A stretch of DNA of 64,000 bases from Idiomarina seosinensis_A (GTDB lineage Bacteria > Pseudomonadota > Gammaproteobacteria > Enterobacterales > Alteromonadaceae). The translations under genes and the position numbers were made by a program. Below the pieces are notes generated by a model. That model saw only the letters and a list, made by a program, of their open reading frames with translations, was not told the origin of the DNA and did no database searches. Positions 36,027 through 44,983 of this stretch are shown here, one piece after another. How positions within the stretch are numbered: position 1 is the stretch's first letter; each line of letters opens with the position of its first letter. The stretch covers positions 186,001-250,000 of the forward strand of contig NZ_CP085211.1 in NCBI RefSeq assembly GCF_044797955.1, in the 5' to 3' direction.

Positions 36027-36923
36027 CTAAAGGTAGTGGTCAATAAGCAAAAGGACGAATAAGAGCATTAAATGCCAGATTGAAAAGGCAAACATATTAA
36101 AAGCCGTTTTCTTACTGGGCGCATATTTGAGCTTCCAGGCGTAAGCAAGGAAGACCGCATTCAGCAACGTCACGCCGACCAGATAAATTACTCCGGTCAT
36201 GCCAACCAGGTAGGGCAAAAAGCAAACGACCGAAAGCAGAATCGTATAAAGGAAAATGCAGGTTTTGGTAAATTCGGTACCGTGAGTGACCGGTAGCATA
36301 GGCACTTTAGCCCGGGCGTAATCTTTTTCTCTGTGTACGGCTAATGCCCAGAAGTGGGGGGGCGTCCAGGTAAATATGATCATAACCAGCAAAATCGCAT
36401 GCCCGTGAATTTCGTTAGTCACCGCCGTCCAGCCTAACAATGGCGGTGCAGCACCTGCGAGCCCGCCAATAACAATGTTCTGTGGGGTCGCACGCTTTAA
36501 AAACATGGTATAGACCACCGCGTAACCGACCATGCTGGCAAAGGTTAACCAGGCCGTCAGCGCATTGACCCAAGTGTAAAGGGTAATAAAGCCTATAAGT
36601 CCGAGGGCGGTAGCAAAACTGGCAACTCTTATTGGCGAGAGATTGCCCTGGGGCAGCGGCCGCCGCAGGGTCCGGGCCATTTTAGCGTCGATGTGACGAT
36701 CGACTAAATGATTGATCGCAGCCGCTGCTGCCGACATTAAGCCAATACCAGTAAGCGCGGGCACCAGCGTCTGCAGCGCCACCCATTGCGGCTGCGCCAG
36801 TGCCATACCGACGACCGCCGTCAGTAGCAATAAAGCGACAACCCTTGGCTTGGTTAATTCAAGATAATCCCGCCAATGCGCGCTGCGTTGTTGTAATTTT
36901 TTTGTAGCAACGTAAGTTGGCAT
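36027..36923 (-). CDS. cyoE: Protoheme IX farnesyltransferase (heme O synthase)
   Basis: UbiA-family membrane prenyltransferase making heme O from heme B, 298 aa, about nine TM helices. Asp-rich motif NHLVDRHIDAKMART and the loop VHREKDYARAKVPMLPVTHG are diagnostic. AAGGAG lies eight bases before the ATG. Heme O feeds CtaA, encoded directly upstream. Confidence 0.96.
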   Translation of the reverse strand: MPTYVATKKLQQRSAHWRDYLELTKPRVVALLLLTAVVGMALAQPQWVALQTLVPALTGIGLMSAAAAAINHLVDRHIDAKMARTLRRPLPQGNLSPIRVASFATALGLIGFITLYTWVNALTAWLTFASMVGYAVVYTMFLKRATPQNIVIGGLAGAAPPLLGWTAVTNEIHGHAILLVMIIFTWTPPHFWALAVHREKDYARAKVPMLPVTHGTEFTKTCIFLYTILLSVVCFLPYLVGMTGVIYLVGVTLLNAVFLAYAWKLKYAPSKKTAFNMFAFSIWHLMLLFVLLLIDHYL

Positions 36924-36934
36924 AACATACTCCT

Positions 36935-37924
36935 TTATGCTTTTCTGGACAGGTTGTAGTTAAGAGCGACCAGAGACAGCAATAACAGGGCTCCCACAGC
37001 ATTGTGAGAAACCGCAACCCATAATGGTAAGCTGAATACCACGTTACTGATACCCAGTGCAATTTGCAAAATTAATAACAGACTAATAACAATCAAAGAG
37101 CGCCGAAAAAAGCCTGATGCGGCTTTTCGCCAACATTTAAACAGCAACCAGCCCAATACCGCAGTCGCGACGATAGCGCCAAACCTATGGACAATATGCA
37201 TAGTCATGCGGTCATCGTAATCGTGTGCACCAAACTGGTAGGTATCGGCTGCGGGTACACTAAAGGCACCGCTAAAGTCCAGCTTACTTGCCCAGTCACC
37301 TTCACAAAACGGCAACTCGGTGCAGGCGACAGCTGCGTAGTTTGCTGCAACCCAGCCACCCAGAGCAATCTGAGCGAAAATGACCAGCAAGGCGAAAAAA
37401 GCCAGCCCCCGGTATTGGCGTAAAGCGGGGTCGCCGCCCGCCAGACGATAGGGTGCCAGACGCAGGTAAAGTAAAAACAATAACGAAAAAACGGTAAACC
37501 CACCGAGCAGATGACCCATGACGATTAAAGGCTGCAGGTTCATTGTCACCGTCCACATTCCCAGCGCTGCCTGAAAAGTCACCAGCAGTAAGAGAAAGGT
37601 CGGCAGTTTGACGGGGGTTGGCTTTTGGCTCGGCACATTTTTTTGCCGCCAGGCAGTAATCGCAATGACCAGAATGAGCAGGCCCAGAGTACCGGCAAAG
37701 TAGCGATGGATCATTTCGTTCCATGCTTTATCAAGCTCAAAAGGAGCATCGGGATACAGTGCTTCAGCCTGAGCGATTTGTTCAGCCTGGGTTGGTACGC
37801 CTAAAAAACCATAACAGCCTGGCCAGTCCGGGCACCCGAGGCCCGCTTCGGTCAGCCGGGTAAAAGCACCCAGCACGATGACACAAAACGCCAGGACGAG
37901 ACTCACTTTAACGAGAATACGCAT
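36935..37924 (-). CDS. ctaA: Heme A synthase (CtaA/COX15)
   Basis: Eight-helix membrane enzyme oxidising heme O to heme A, 329 aa. AFTRLTEAGLGCPDWPGCYG, the IHRYFAG and HIVHRFGA histidine motifs and a cysteine pair (CTELPFC) match the family. Its presence means the oxidase uses heme A. Confidence 0.95.
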   Translation of the reverse strand: MRILVKVSLVLAFCVIVLGAFTRLTEAGLGCPDWPGCYGFLGVPTQAEQIAQAEALYPDAPFELDKAWNEMIHRYFAGTLGLLILVIAITAWRQKNVPSQKPTPVKLPTFLLLLVTFQAALGMWTVTMNLQPLIVMGHLLGGFTVFSLLFLLYLRLAPYRLAGGDPALRQYRGLAFFALLVIFAQIALGGWVAANYAAVACTELPFCEGDWASKLDFSGAFSVPAADTYQFGAHDYDDRMTMHIVHRFGAIVATAVLGWLLFKCWRKAASGFFRRSLIVISLLLILQIALGISNVVFSLPLWVAVSHNAVGALLLLSLVALNYNLSRKA

Positions 37925-37928
37925 GCTT

Positions 37929-38471
37929 TTACCCTATTCGTGATAATTTCAGTAGTTTACGTAAATCCGCGAGTACGTTTTTACCCTCCAGAATCATGGC
38001 TTCTTTATCGGTATGGGTTGGGTAGTAAAGCATGACGTTATTCAGCGGATCGATAATAAACAGGGAGTCGGCCGGCAGATCGCTCAGCTGAGCTATTAGC
38101 TGTGGTGCCGTTGTGCGGTCGATATTTAAACGCTCAAGATGCGGTTCTGTATTAGCTGCGGCGCCCTGAGCTAAGACAACCGGGGTCACCCGATCCGTAT
38201 CTTTGCCGACTGCGACATCGATTTGGTTCATTACATAAAGGGTGTTCTGGCAGCGGTTACCGCATTGTTCAGGGGCGACGTAGCCCAGTTTCCAGCCGTT
38301 GGGAAGAGCTTCAGTATCGGTTAGTGAAATCGCGTTAGCCAGTAGGGTGCCCTTATTAGTCCCTGCCTGGTACCAATGTTGGTCAAGAATAACCCAGGCA
38401 ACAATGACAGGTAATAAAAAAGCAACTAAGACAATAATTAATGTGCGTCGTGAGCGATTTAGGGAGCTCAT
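37929..38471 (-). CDS. Sco-like membrane protein with degenerate copper site
   Basis: 180 aa with one N-terminal TM helix (about 10-28) and a periplasmic domain that looks thioredoxin/Sco-like. QCGNRCQNTLY gives a CxxxC pair in the position expected for Sco, and LFIIDPLNNVMLYY resembles the Sco strand after the copper His, but that His is missing. It sits between surf1 and ctaA, where Pseudomonas also has a hypothetical gene (PA0111 position). A role in oxidase maturation is inferred from place. GAGGAG precedes the ATG, which overlaps the surf1 stop. Confidence 0.75.
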   Translation of the reverse strand: MSSLNRSRRTLIIVLVAFLLPVIVAWVILDQHWYQAGTNKGTLLANAISLTDTEALPNGWKLGYVAPEQCGNRCQNTLYVMNQIDVAVGKDTDRVTPVVLAQGAAANTEPHLERLNIDRTTAPQLIAQLSDLPADSLFIIDPLNNVMLYYPTHTDKEAMILEGKNVLADLRKLLKLSRIG

Positions 38472-39214
38472 GAGGACTCCTCTTTTTTTTGTTTATTGGT
38501 TGTTATAACAGCTATGACAAAAATAATCAGTGCTGCCGTTGCTAAAGTGAACCATTGCAAAGCGTAAGCGTGATGTTTTTCCGCCGGCATAATTTGCGGC
38601 TGCCAATTCCGCTGAAAGCCAAACGACGCTTGTGGGTTTAGCAATATCACATAAGGCGCCATCTCGATACCAGTCAGCTCAGTTATCTCTTCAGGTACAA
38701 ACTGTTGTACCCGACGGGGCCATAAAGTCGACTGTTGTTCGACGACCTGGTCGATAAATACGTTGGCTTCTGGATAGCGAACCAAGCCGGTTACATTAAG
38801 TTTCTGAGCCGGCAGTTCGACAGCAGGCAATTGTTGACGAGAAGCAGGGGCGGGTACCCAGCCTAAATTAACAGGCACCGGTGCTTGCAGGCTATCTGCC
38901 TGCAGCAGGCCAATGACGTGGTAGCCCGCCTGGCCCTCCTTTAGCTGGTTATCAAGCAAAAAGAATGCTTGCGGGTCAAAGCGGCCGGTAACACTAACAG
39001 GCTCAAAACGATCGGGCTGACGCCGTAGCAATGCCAAGTCAACGCGGCTATCTGACTTAAGCTGCTGACCCTGCTGGTAGTCGCTAAACAGTTGCTGTTT
39101 TTGCTCCGCCCGCGCCAGCTGCCAGAATCCCAACTTGACCATAACGCTAACTGCAAGCAGAGTAACTGATAGGGCCAAAAGAGGAATTTTTATGTTAGCT
39201 ATTTTTAAAGTCAT
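38468..39214 (-). CDS. SURF1 family cytochrome oxidase assembly protein
   Basis: About 248 aa with a TM helix at each end and a periplasmic domain between. The hallmark KLGFWQLARAEQK follows TM1, and LNPQASFGFQRNWQP with HAYALQWF precede TM2. SURF1 helps insert heme A into subunit I. The start is uncertain: ATG 39214 (no ribosome site) overlaps the divergent DUF2909 gene by 23 bp, while a TTG at 39178 would avoid overlap. Confidence 0.88.
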   Translation of the reverse strand: MTLKIANIKIPLLALSVTLLAVSVMVKLGFWQLARAEQKQQLFSDYQQGQQLKSDSRVDLALLRRQPDRFEPVSVTGRFDPQAFFLLDNQLKEGQAGYHVIGLLQADSLQAPVPVNLGWVPAPASRQQLPAVELPAQKLNVTGLVRYPEANVFIDQVVEQQSTLWPRRVQQFVPEEITELTGIEMAPYVILLNPQASFGFQRNWQPQIMPAEKHHAYALQWFTLATAALIIFVIAVITTNKQKKEESS

Positions 39215-39407
39215 TATCGTCGCGCTATTAATTTTTATGGTGTTTAATCTGTTCCGGGCATTATTCGTAATGCTCCGCAACGATCCCAACAAACCACCAA
39301 TGTCGCGCTATCTGGGCAGGCGAGTCGGTGTTGCAGCCATCGTACTATTACTTCTGATTATTGCCGCCTACAGTGGCCTTTTACCATTAAACCCGCGGCC
39401 CTATTAG
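39192..39407 (+). CDS. DUF2909 twin-transmembrane protein
   Basis: 71-aa protein with two TM helices (about 2-23 and 46-64) and a positively charged loop (NDPNKPPMSRYLGRRVG). GAGGA lies six bases before the ATG. It is the only plus-strand gene in the oxidase cluster, also the arrangement in Pseudomonas (PA0109 position). Function unknown; small helper of oxidase assembly is a guess. Confidence 0.82.
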   Translation: MLAIFKVIIVALLIFMVFNLFRALFVMLRNDPNKPPMSRYLGRRVGVAAIVLLLLIIAAYSGLLPLNPRPY

Positions 39408-39416
39408 AACCGCGGG
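39392..39416. other. GC-rich inverted repeat at the DUF2909 / subunit III junction
   Basis: CCCGCGG at 39392-39398 pairs with CCGCGGG at 39410-39416 around 11 bases. It spans the DUF2909 stop codon. No T tract follows on either strand, so it is a weak candidate for a transcription-ending hairpin. Confidence 0.35.
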
Positions 39417-39423
39417 AACCTTG

Positions 39424-40299
39424 CTACAGAACGTAAACAACAACAAATAAGCAAACCCAGACCACGTCAACAAAATGCCAGTACCAGCTGGTCGCCTGAA
39501 ACGCAAATTGATTGTCAGGAGAAAAATGACCTTTTAGTACCCGCAGAAACATGACAATCAGCATGATGGTACCCAGGGTCACATGCATACCGTGAAAGCC
39601 AGTCAGCAGATAAAAAGTATTTCCGTAAATACCGGAATCCAGGGTTAACCCCAGTTGCTCGTAGGCATGGATATACTCGGCGCCCTGCAGATACAGGAAG
39701 ATACAGCCCAGCACAACGGTAATACCCAGCATCACAGTCAGCTGTTTACGTTTGTTTTGCTCCAGGCCAACGTGAGCAAAATGACATGTGATCGAACTGG
39801 TAACCAGAATAATGGTATTAATGAGTGGTAGCCCGTACCAGCCCATAGCCTGTGTTGTAGTACCGCCGGGTGTTTCAGTCAGCGGCCACTGAGCGACAAA
39901 TTGTGGCCATAAAACTTCGGCTGTCATTGCATTATTGCTGGCGCCGTCCAACCACGGAATGGCTATAACACGAGCGTAAAAAAGAGCACCGAAAAATGCT
40001 GCAAAAAACATGATTTCAGAAAAGATAAACCAGCTCATCCCTTGCTTATAAGAATCAGTCAGCTGGTTGCTGTGCATCCCCTTTACGGACTCATTGATTT
40101 GATCACGAAACCACCCAAACAGCATAATGGCCATTACGACCATGCCAATAATCAGTACAGTACTGCCAATGCCGTCCTGCTCGTTAGTCATCTCAATAAC
40201 GGTTTTACCGGCGCCCCAGGCGATAAGGCCCATTCCAATAGCGCCAATAATAGGCCAGGGGCTGGACGCTGGAACGTAATAACTTTGTTGTTCGGCCAT
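39424..40299 (-). CDS. Cytochrome c oxidase subunit III
   Basis: Seven-helix core subunit, 291 aa. MFFAAFFGALFYAR, the conserved HFAHVGLEQNKR and GFHGMHVTLGT near the fifth and sixth helices, and WYWHFVDVVWV at the end are standard. AAGGA lies upstream of the ATG. It has no electron carriers itself. Confidence 0.97.
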   Translation of the reverse strand: MAEQQSYYVPASSPWPIIGAIGMGLIAWGAGKTVIEMTNEQDGIGSTVLIIGMVVMAIMLFGWFRDQINESVKGMHSNQLTDSYKQGMSWFIFSEIMFFAAFFGALFYARVIAIPWLDGASNNAMTAEVLWPQFVAQWPLTETPGGTTTQAMGWYGLPLINTIILVTSSITCHFAHVGLEQNKRKQLTVMLGITVVLGCIFLYLQGAEYIHAYEQLGLTLDSGIYGNTFYLLTGFHGMHVTLGTIMLIVMFLRVLKGHFSPDNQFAFQATSWYWHFVDVVWVCLFVVVYVL

Positions 40300-40311
40300 A
40301 ACGACGTTTCC

Positions 40312-40890
40312 TTATTTTGATGTTTGTAGCTGAGCCAAAGTCTCAGCCGTCGCGTTGGCTGTCATATCATACAGCGTGTATGACAGTGTTAAGGTCGTAA
40401 TGTGGTCCGGAATTTCCGGATCCAGGTAAAACTGCATTGGCATTTCAGTATCATCACCCGCAGCAAGAGGCTGCTGGTTAAAACAGAAACACTCAACTTT
40501 ATTCAAATACAAAGAGGCCTCGGCCGGAGCGACCGAGGGTATTGCCTGAGCAACCATGTCATTGCCGGTAGGGTTACCGGCCAGAAAATTGACTACACGC
40601 ACCTCACCCGGATGCACTTTGACCTGGTTTACCGAAGGCTCGAAGCGCCAGGGGATGCCCTGTGCATTGCGAGTAATAAACTGCACGTTGACGGTGCGCG
40701 ACTTATCAACCTCGCTATGCGAAACCACAGCGGCCTCATTTTTGGTCCGGCCGTTAAAGCCGGTGACTTCGCAAAAAACATCGTAAAGCGGCACTAACGC
40801 AAAGCCAAAAGCAAACATGCCAGCGACTGTCAGTAGCAGCCGCTTGACAATTTTGCCGTGATCTGGCGCCTGGCGTTCAGATTCGGACAT
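40312..40890 (-). CDS. Cytochrome c oxidase assembly protein CtaG (Cox11)
   Basis: Copper chaperone for CuB in subunit I, 192 aa: one N-terminal TM helix and a periplasmic immunoglobulin-like domain. The copper motif ECFCFNQQ and the PLYDVFCEVTGFNG segment are diagnostic. The ATG at 40890 has GGAG eight bases upstream and lies four bases after subunit I; a longer frame from 41013 is an artefact of overlap with subunit I. Confidence 0.95.
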   Translation of the reverse strand: MSESERQAPDHGKIVKRLLLTVAGMFAFGFALVPLYDVFCEVTGFNGRTKNEAAVVSHSEVDKSRTVNVQFITRNAQGIPWRFEPSVNQVKVHPGEVRVVNFLAGNPTGNDMVAQAIPSVAPAEASLYLNKVECFCFNQQPLAAGDDTEMPMQFYLDPEIPDHITTLTLSYTLYDMTANATAETLAQLQTSK

Positions 40891-40894
40891 GGTA

Positions 40895-42481
40895 TTACTC
40901 CACTTTCGGTGGTTTTTCAAAGGTATGCAGCGGCGCCGGAGAGGGCACAGTCCACTCCAGGCCTTCGGCTCCTTCCCAGGGTTTTGCCGGCGCTTTCTCG
41001 CCGCCGCGAACACACTTAATTACCAGCCACAAGAAAATCAGTTGCGATAAGCCAAAGGCAAAACCACCGATACTGGTGATCTGATTAATATCGGCAAATT
41101 GCGTGGCGTAATCCGGAATACGACGCGGCATGCCGGCTAAGCCAGCGAAGTGCATTGGGAAAAACAGCACATTGACCGAGATTAACGAAGTCCAGAAATG
41201 CAGTTTTGCCAAACCGGTGTCGAACATGTGTCCGGTCCACTTGGGCAACCAGTAATAAGCGGCAGCCATGATGGAGAAAACCGCACCGGATACCAGCACA
41301 TAATGGAAGTGGGCCACCACAAAGTAGGTATCATGATATTGAAAGTCGACGGGAGTTATCGCCAGCATTAGCCCGGAAAAGCCACCAATAGTAAATAAAA
41401 TTACAAAGGCGAGGGCAAATAACATGGGCGCTTCGAAGGTCATCGAACCACGCCACATTGTGGCCACCCAGTTAAAGATCTTAACCCCGGTCGGCACGGC
41501 AATAAGCAGCGTGCAGTACATAAAGAAGAGTTCAGCGAACAGCGGCATACCGGTCGTAAACATATGATGCGCCCATACCAAAAACGATAATATGGCAATC
41601 GAGGCGGTCGCATAAACCATGGATGCATAGCCGAACAGTCGCTTGCGGGCGAAGGCCGGAATAATCGCCGAAATTATGCCAAAAGAAGGCAGAATCATAA
41701 TGTAAACTTCCGGATGTCCGAAGAACCAGAAAATATGCTGGAACATCACCGGATCGCCGCCACCGGCGGCATCAAAGAAACTGGTGCCAAAGTATTTGTC
41801 CGTCAGCACCATAGTGACAGCACCGGCCAGCACCGGCATCACAGCAATTAGTAAGAAGGCCGTAATTAACCAGGTCCAGACAAACAGCGGCATCTTCATG
41901 TAATTCATACCAGGCGCGCGCATGTTCATGATGGTAACGATGACGTTGATGGCACCCATAATTGAGGAAATCCCCAATATATGCATGGCAAACACGAACA
42001 GTGCGGTCGAATCGTTACTGTAAGTGGTAGAGAGCGGCGCGTAGAAAGTCCAGCCAAAGTTAGGGCCACCGCCTTCCATGAACAAGGTAGATAATAGAAT
42101 CGCAAAACCAAAAGGCAGGATCCAAAAACTCCAGTTGTTTAGGCGCGGCAATGCCATATCCGGCGCCCCAATCATCATCGGGATCATCCAGTTGGCCAAG
42201 CCGGTAAAAGCGGGCATAACGGCACCAAACACCATAATCAGGCCGTGCACTGTGGTCATCTGATTAAAAAAGTCTGGTTCGACTAGCTGCAGGCCGGGCT
42301 GGAATAATTCGGCCCGAATAACCATCGCCATGGCACCGCCAACAAAAAACATAATTAAGCTAAACCACAAGTAAAGCGATCCGATTTCTTTGTGGTTTGT
42401 GGTAAACAACCAGCGGGTCAGGCCTGACGGCTTATGATCGTGGTGTTCATCGTGATGGATATCGTCCACTACTGTATTCAT
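40895..42481 (-). CDS. Cytochrome c oxidase subunit I
   Basis: Twelve-helix catalytic subunit with heme a, heme a3 and CuB, 528 aa. TVHGLIMVFGAVMP carries a heme a ligand, WFFGHPEVYIMILP carries the D-channel Glu and a CuB His, the CuB His pair is in VWAHHMFTTG, the K-channel Lys is in VPTGVKIFNW, and VAHFHYVLVSG holds the heme ligands. This is A-type heme-copper oxidase. The ATG at 42481 is preceded by AAGGAG. Confidence 0.98.
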   Translation of the reverse strand: MNTVVDDIHHDEHHDHKPSGLTRWLFTTNHKEIGSLYLWFSLIMFFVGGAMAMVIRAELFQPGLQLVEPDFFNQMTTVHGLIMVFGAVMPAFTGLANWMIPMMIGAPDMALPRLNNWSFWILPFGFAILLSTLFMEGGGPNFGWTFYAPLSTTYSNDSTALFVFAMHILGISSIMGAINVIVTIMNMRAPGMNYMKMPLFVWTWLITAFLLIAVMPVLAGAVTMVLTDKYFGTSFFDAAGGGDPVMFQHIFWFFGHPEVYIMILPSFGIISAIIPAFARKRLFGYASMVYATASIAILSFLVWAHHMFTTGMPLFAELFFMYCTLLIAVPTGVKIFNWVATMWRGSMTFEAPMLFALAFVILFTIGGFSGLMLAITPVDFQYHDTYFVVAHFHYVLVSGAVFSIMAAAYYWLPKWTGHMFDTGLAKLHFWTSLISVNVLFFPMHFAGLAGMPRRIPDYATQFADINQITSIGGFAFGLSQLIFLWLVIKCVRGGEKAPAKPWEGAEGLEWTVPSPAPLHTFEKPPKVE

Positions 42482-42491
42482 CACCGTCTCC

Positions 42492-43619
42492 TTATTGATT
42501 CATTGCTGCGTTGATATCAGCAGCTTGTATGGTTTCGCCGGTATCATTACCCCAGGCATTACGTTCGTAGGTGACAACTGCTGCCAGCTCGCGCATCGTC
42601 AGTTGTTGGCCGAATGCCTGCATGGCCGTACCCTGGACACCGTTAACGACGATATCGATATGTTCATCACGTTGATCTGGGTCGACGGATACCCCTTCAC
42701 CGGCTAAAGCTGGGAACGTACCGGGAATGCCCTGGCCTTGACCCTGGTGACAAGCTGCGCAGGTACTGGTGTAAATTTTTTCACCCAAAGCCATCAGCTC
42801 ATCCATGGACATCTCCATGTCCAGGAGTTCCTGCTCACGCTCTTTGGCTGCCACTTGCTCGCTTTCTGTCTCATTAATCCAGCGTTCGTATTCGGCAGGC
42901 TCTTTCGCGATAACCACAATGGGCATGAAACCATGGTCCTTGCCACACAACTCAGCGCACTGGCCACGGTATATGCCGGGTTCATCAATTCGGGTCCAGG
43001 CTTCGTTAATAAACCCGGGGTTGGCATCTTTTTTTACCGCAAAGTCCGGTACCCACCAGCTATGGATAACGTCATCGGAAGTCACTAAAAAGCGGATTTT
43101 TTGTCCGGTGGGAACAACCAGTGGATTGTCGACTTCTAACAAATAGTTTTCGCTTTTCTTAAATTTATTTTGAATTTGCTCTTGCTGAGTTGCCAGCCGA
43201 CTAAAAAACTCAACGTCGCGGTCAAAATATTTATAGTGCCATTTCCATTGGGAGCCCGTTACCTGCACGGTAATGTCAGCATCGGAAGTGTCTTCCATGG
43301 CTATCAGCGTTGAAGTCGCCGGAATGGCCATGCCAACCAGAATTAAAAAAGGAACAATGGTCCAGGCAATTTCAACCTTCACACTTTCATGAAACTTGGC
43401 CGGCTCGCGGCCCTTCGATTTTCGGTGACGAATCATTGAAATGAACATCAGACCAAACACGACTACACCAATGACGCAGCAAATATAAAAAATGGTCATG
43501 TGGAGGTCGTAGACACGGTTACTGACTTCAGTGACACCTTGGGTCAGATTAAGGCGGTTTTGGGCTTGTGCAGAAAACCCAAACAACGCCGTTAGTGCCA
43601 ACAGCGGCTGCATTTTCAC
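42492..43619 (-). CDS. Cytochrome c oxidase subunit II with fused cytochrome c domain
   Basis: 375 aa: signal peptide (ALTALFGFSAQA), two TM helices, cupredoxin CuA domain and a C-terminal heme c domain. CuA ligands are in SWWVPDF and GQCAELCGKDHGFM. The heme motif is CAACH with an axial Met probably in GTAMQAFG. A charged, Glu-rich linker joins the two domains. The GTG at 43619 sits seven bases after GAGGAG. About 300 bases upstream, to the next gene, are AT-rich and hold a terminator on the far side; the promoter is presumably there but I could not fix it. Confidence 0.96.
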   Translation of the reverse strand: MKMQPLLALTALFGFSAQAQNRLNLTQGVTEVSNRVYDLHMTIFYICCVIGVVVFGLMFISMIRHRKSKGREPAKFHESVKVEIAWTIVPFLILVGMAIPATSTLIAMEDTSDADITVQVTGSQWKWHYKYFDRDVEFFSRLATQQEQIQNKFKKSENYLLEVDNPLVVPTGQKIRFLVTSDDVIHSWWVPDFAVKKDANPGFINEAWTRIDEPGIYRGQCAELCGKDHGFMPIVVIAKEPAEYERWINETESEQVAAKEREQELLDMEMSMDELMALGEKIYTSTCAACHQGQGQGIPGTFPALAGEGVSVDPDQRDEHIDIVVNGVQGTAMQAFGQQLTMRELAAVVTYERNAWGNDTGETIQAADINAAMNQ

Positions 43620-43861
43620 GTGACTTCTCCTCTTATTCTTCTTCAAGCCAGCCCAAAAACTGAGCTAGTGAGTGATGAAGAACAAAGAGGTAAGCAGAAA
43701 AAGGAACAGCTTCTCCCCAGAAATCGCTTTCCCTACCAACTCTTTGTTGTAATTTTATAGTTATATTAATTTATATAGTTGGGTAGCCCTATTTATTAAC
43801 GAATTTAGTCGCAAAGATCCACAACAAACGCACCGGTTGTTCAAAAAGTAGTCAAAAATGT

Positions 43862-43886
43862 AAAAAAAAGGCTGCGAGAGCAGCCT
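43862..43886 (-). terminator. Terminator of the lexA-sulA operon
   Basis: Read on the minus strand: AGGCTGC, loop TCTC, GCAGCCT, then eight T. It begins about 30 bases after the sulA-like stop. Confidence 0.9.
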
Positions 43887-43915
43887 AAACACATTATTGG
43901 AGGACTGAGTAGGGG

Positions 43916-44341
43916 TCAGTGCAGGTGAGTCAATAATGTGTTTTCTTCAAACAGAAAGCTTTTTGTCTGGCTCAGCCGGGTTGCCATTTTTATCCGCTGG
44001 CTGAAGCGCGGCGCAATATCATCAAGCCAGCCAATGACGATACTGCTGGTGCCTGATAAAAGCGCTTGTTCTACGGCCCATTGACGCTGCTGAAAATCGT
44101 TAGTTCGCAACCAACGAACTCTTTGAGAAGAGATACCAGCCGCCAGTAGCTGGCCGATAAACTCGCGTTGGCCACCCACTACCGTAATCCATTGTTCACT
44201 CGGACAGTTCCGGCAACAGTCGATAACTTGTGCCAGTGACGTATCAACCGCCGTTGCGGATGAGTTATTTTGCCCAACGCTTGCTGCAGGACTCTGCCAT
44301 AAGCCTGGGTGATAGGACTTAGTGATATGCTGAAACTTCAT
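43916..44341 (-). CDS. sulA: SulA-family SOS cell division inhibitor
   Basis: 141 aa. The C-terminal half matches E. coli SulA best in SSIVIGWLDD (SVVIGWLADD in E. coli) and the last residues TLLTHLH. SulA binds FtsZ monomers and halts division during DNA damage. It overlaps the lexA stop by ATGA, so it is translated with lexA and shares its two SOS boxes; lexA-sulA pairs also occur in Pseudomonas. The N-terminal half is poorly conserved. Confidence 0.85.
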   Translation of the reverse strand: MKFQHITKSYHPGLWQSPAASVGQNNSSATAVDTSLAQVIDCCRNCPSEQWITVVGGQREFIGQLLAAGISSQRVRWLRTNDFQQRQWAVEQALLSGTSSIVIGWLDDIAPRFSQRIKMATRLSQTKSFLFEENTLLTHLH

Positions 44342-44955
44342 AAGTTAGCTCCATTGCGTATGACGCCGACGGCTAAGCCCTCGATGGCAAATACCTGCCG
44401 GGAGAGGTCGACGACAATGGTTGAAAAGTCACTGTTTTCAGGATGCAGTAACACATTTCGGCCTTTTTGTTCAAAGCGCTTTACCGTGACATCGTCTTCT
44501 ACCCGGGCAACCACAATCTGGCCGTTACGGGCCTGTTCGGTCTTATGAACCGCTAATAAGTCACCGTCTAAAATACCAATGTCACGCATACTCATACCGT
44601 TAACTTTAAGCAAAAAGTTTGCCGCAGGATGAAACATACTGTCGTCGACTTTAAAGTGACCCTCGATATGTTCCTGAGCCAGGATAGGGGACCCGGCTGC
44701 GACCTGGCCGATTAACGGTAAGCCTTCTTCAATGTCGTAGTCGTCACCAATCAGGCGGATGCCGCGTGACATGCCAGGCAAAATTTCGATAACACCTTTG
44801 CGTGCCAGTGCTTTTAAATGTTCCTCTGCAGCATTAGCCGAGCGGAATCCAAGTTTACTGGCTAGTTCAGCCCGGGTAGGCGGCATCCCCGTTGCTTGTA
44901 AATTATCTTTAATTAATTCAAGAATTTCTGACTGCCGGGCCGTTAATGGACGCAT
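44338..44955 (-). CDS. lexA: SOS response repressor LexA
   Basis: 205 aa. N-terminal winged helix (RAELASKLGFRSANAAEEHLKAL), the self-cleavage site Ala-Gly in GQVAAGSP, and the catalytic Ser (GMSMRDIG) and Lys (DDVTVKRF). It represses SOS genes until RecA filaments trigger cleavage. Two LexA boxes upstream indicate autoregulation. Confidence 0.97.
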   Translation of the reverse strand: MRPLTARQSEILELIKDNLQATGMPPTRAELASKLGFRSANAAEEHLKALARKGVIEILPGMSRGIRLIGDDYDIEEGLPLIGQVAAGSPILAQEHIEGHFKVDDSMFHPAANFLLKVNGMSMRDIGILDGDLLAVHKTEQARNGQIVVARVEDDVTVKRFEQKGRNVLLHPENSDFSTIVVDLSRQVFAIEGLAVGVIRNGANL

Positions 44956-44963
44956 AGTGTTAC

Positions 44964-44979
44964 CTGTTTATTTGTACAG
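44964..44979. promoter_or_regulatory. LexA (SOS) box 1
   Basis: CTGTTTATTTGTACAG fits CTG-N10-CAG. It lies nine bases upstream of the lexA start and exactly 20 bases centre to centre from box 2. Confidence 0.82.
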
Positions 44980-44983
44980 TATA

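Noticed and set aside
40891..41013. N-terminal extension of the CtaG frame
   Set aside because: It lies wholly inside subunit I coding sequence, has no ribosome site, and family members start at the internal ATG.
43620..43861. AT-rich stretch upstream of oxidase subunit II, considered as an origin or attachment site
   Set aside because: No DnaA boxes, direct repeats or integrase gene were seen; it is best read as a promoter region that I could not define.
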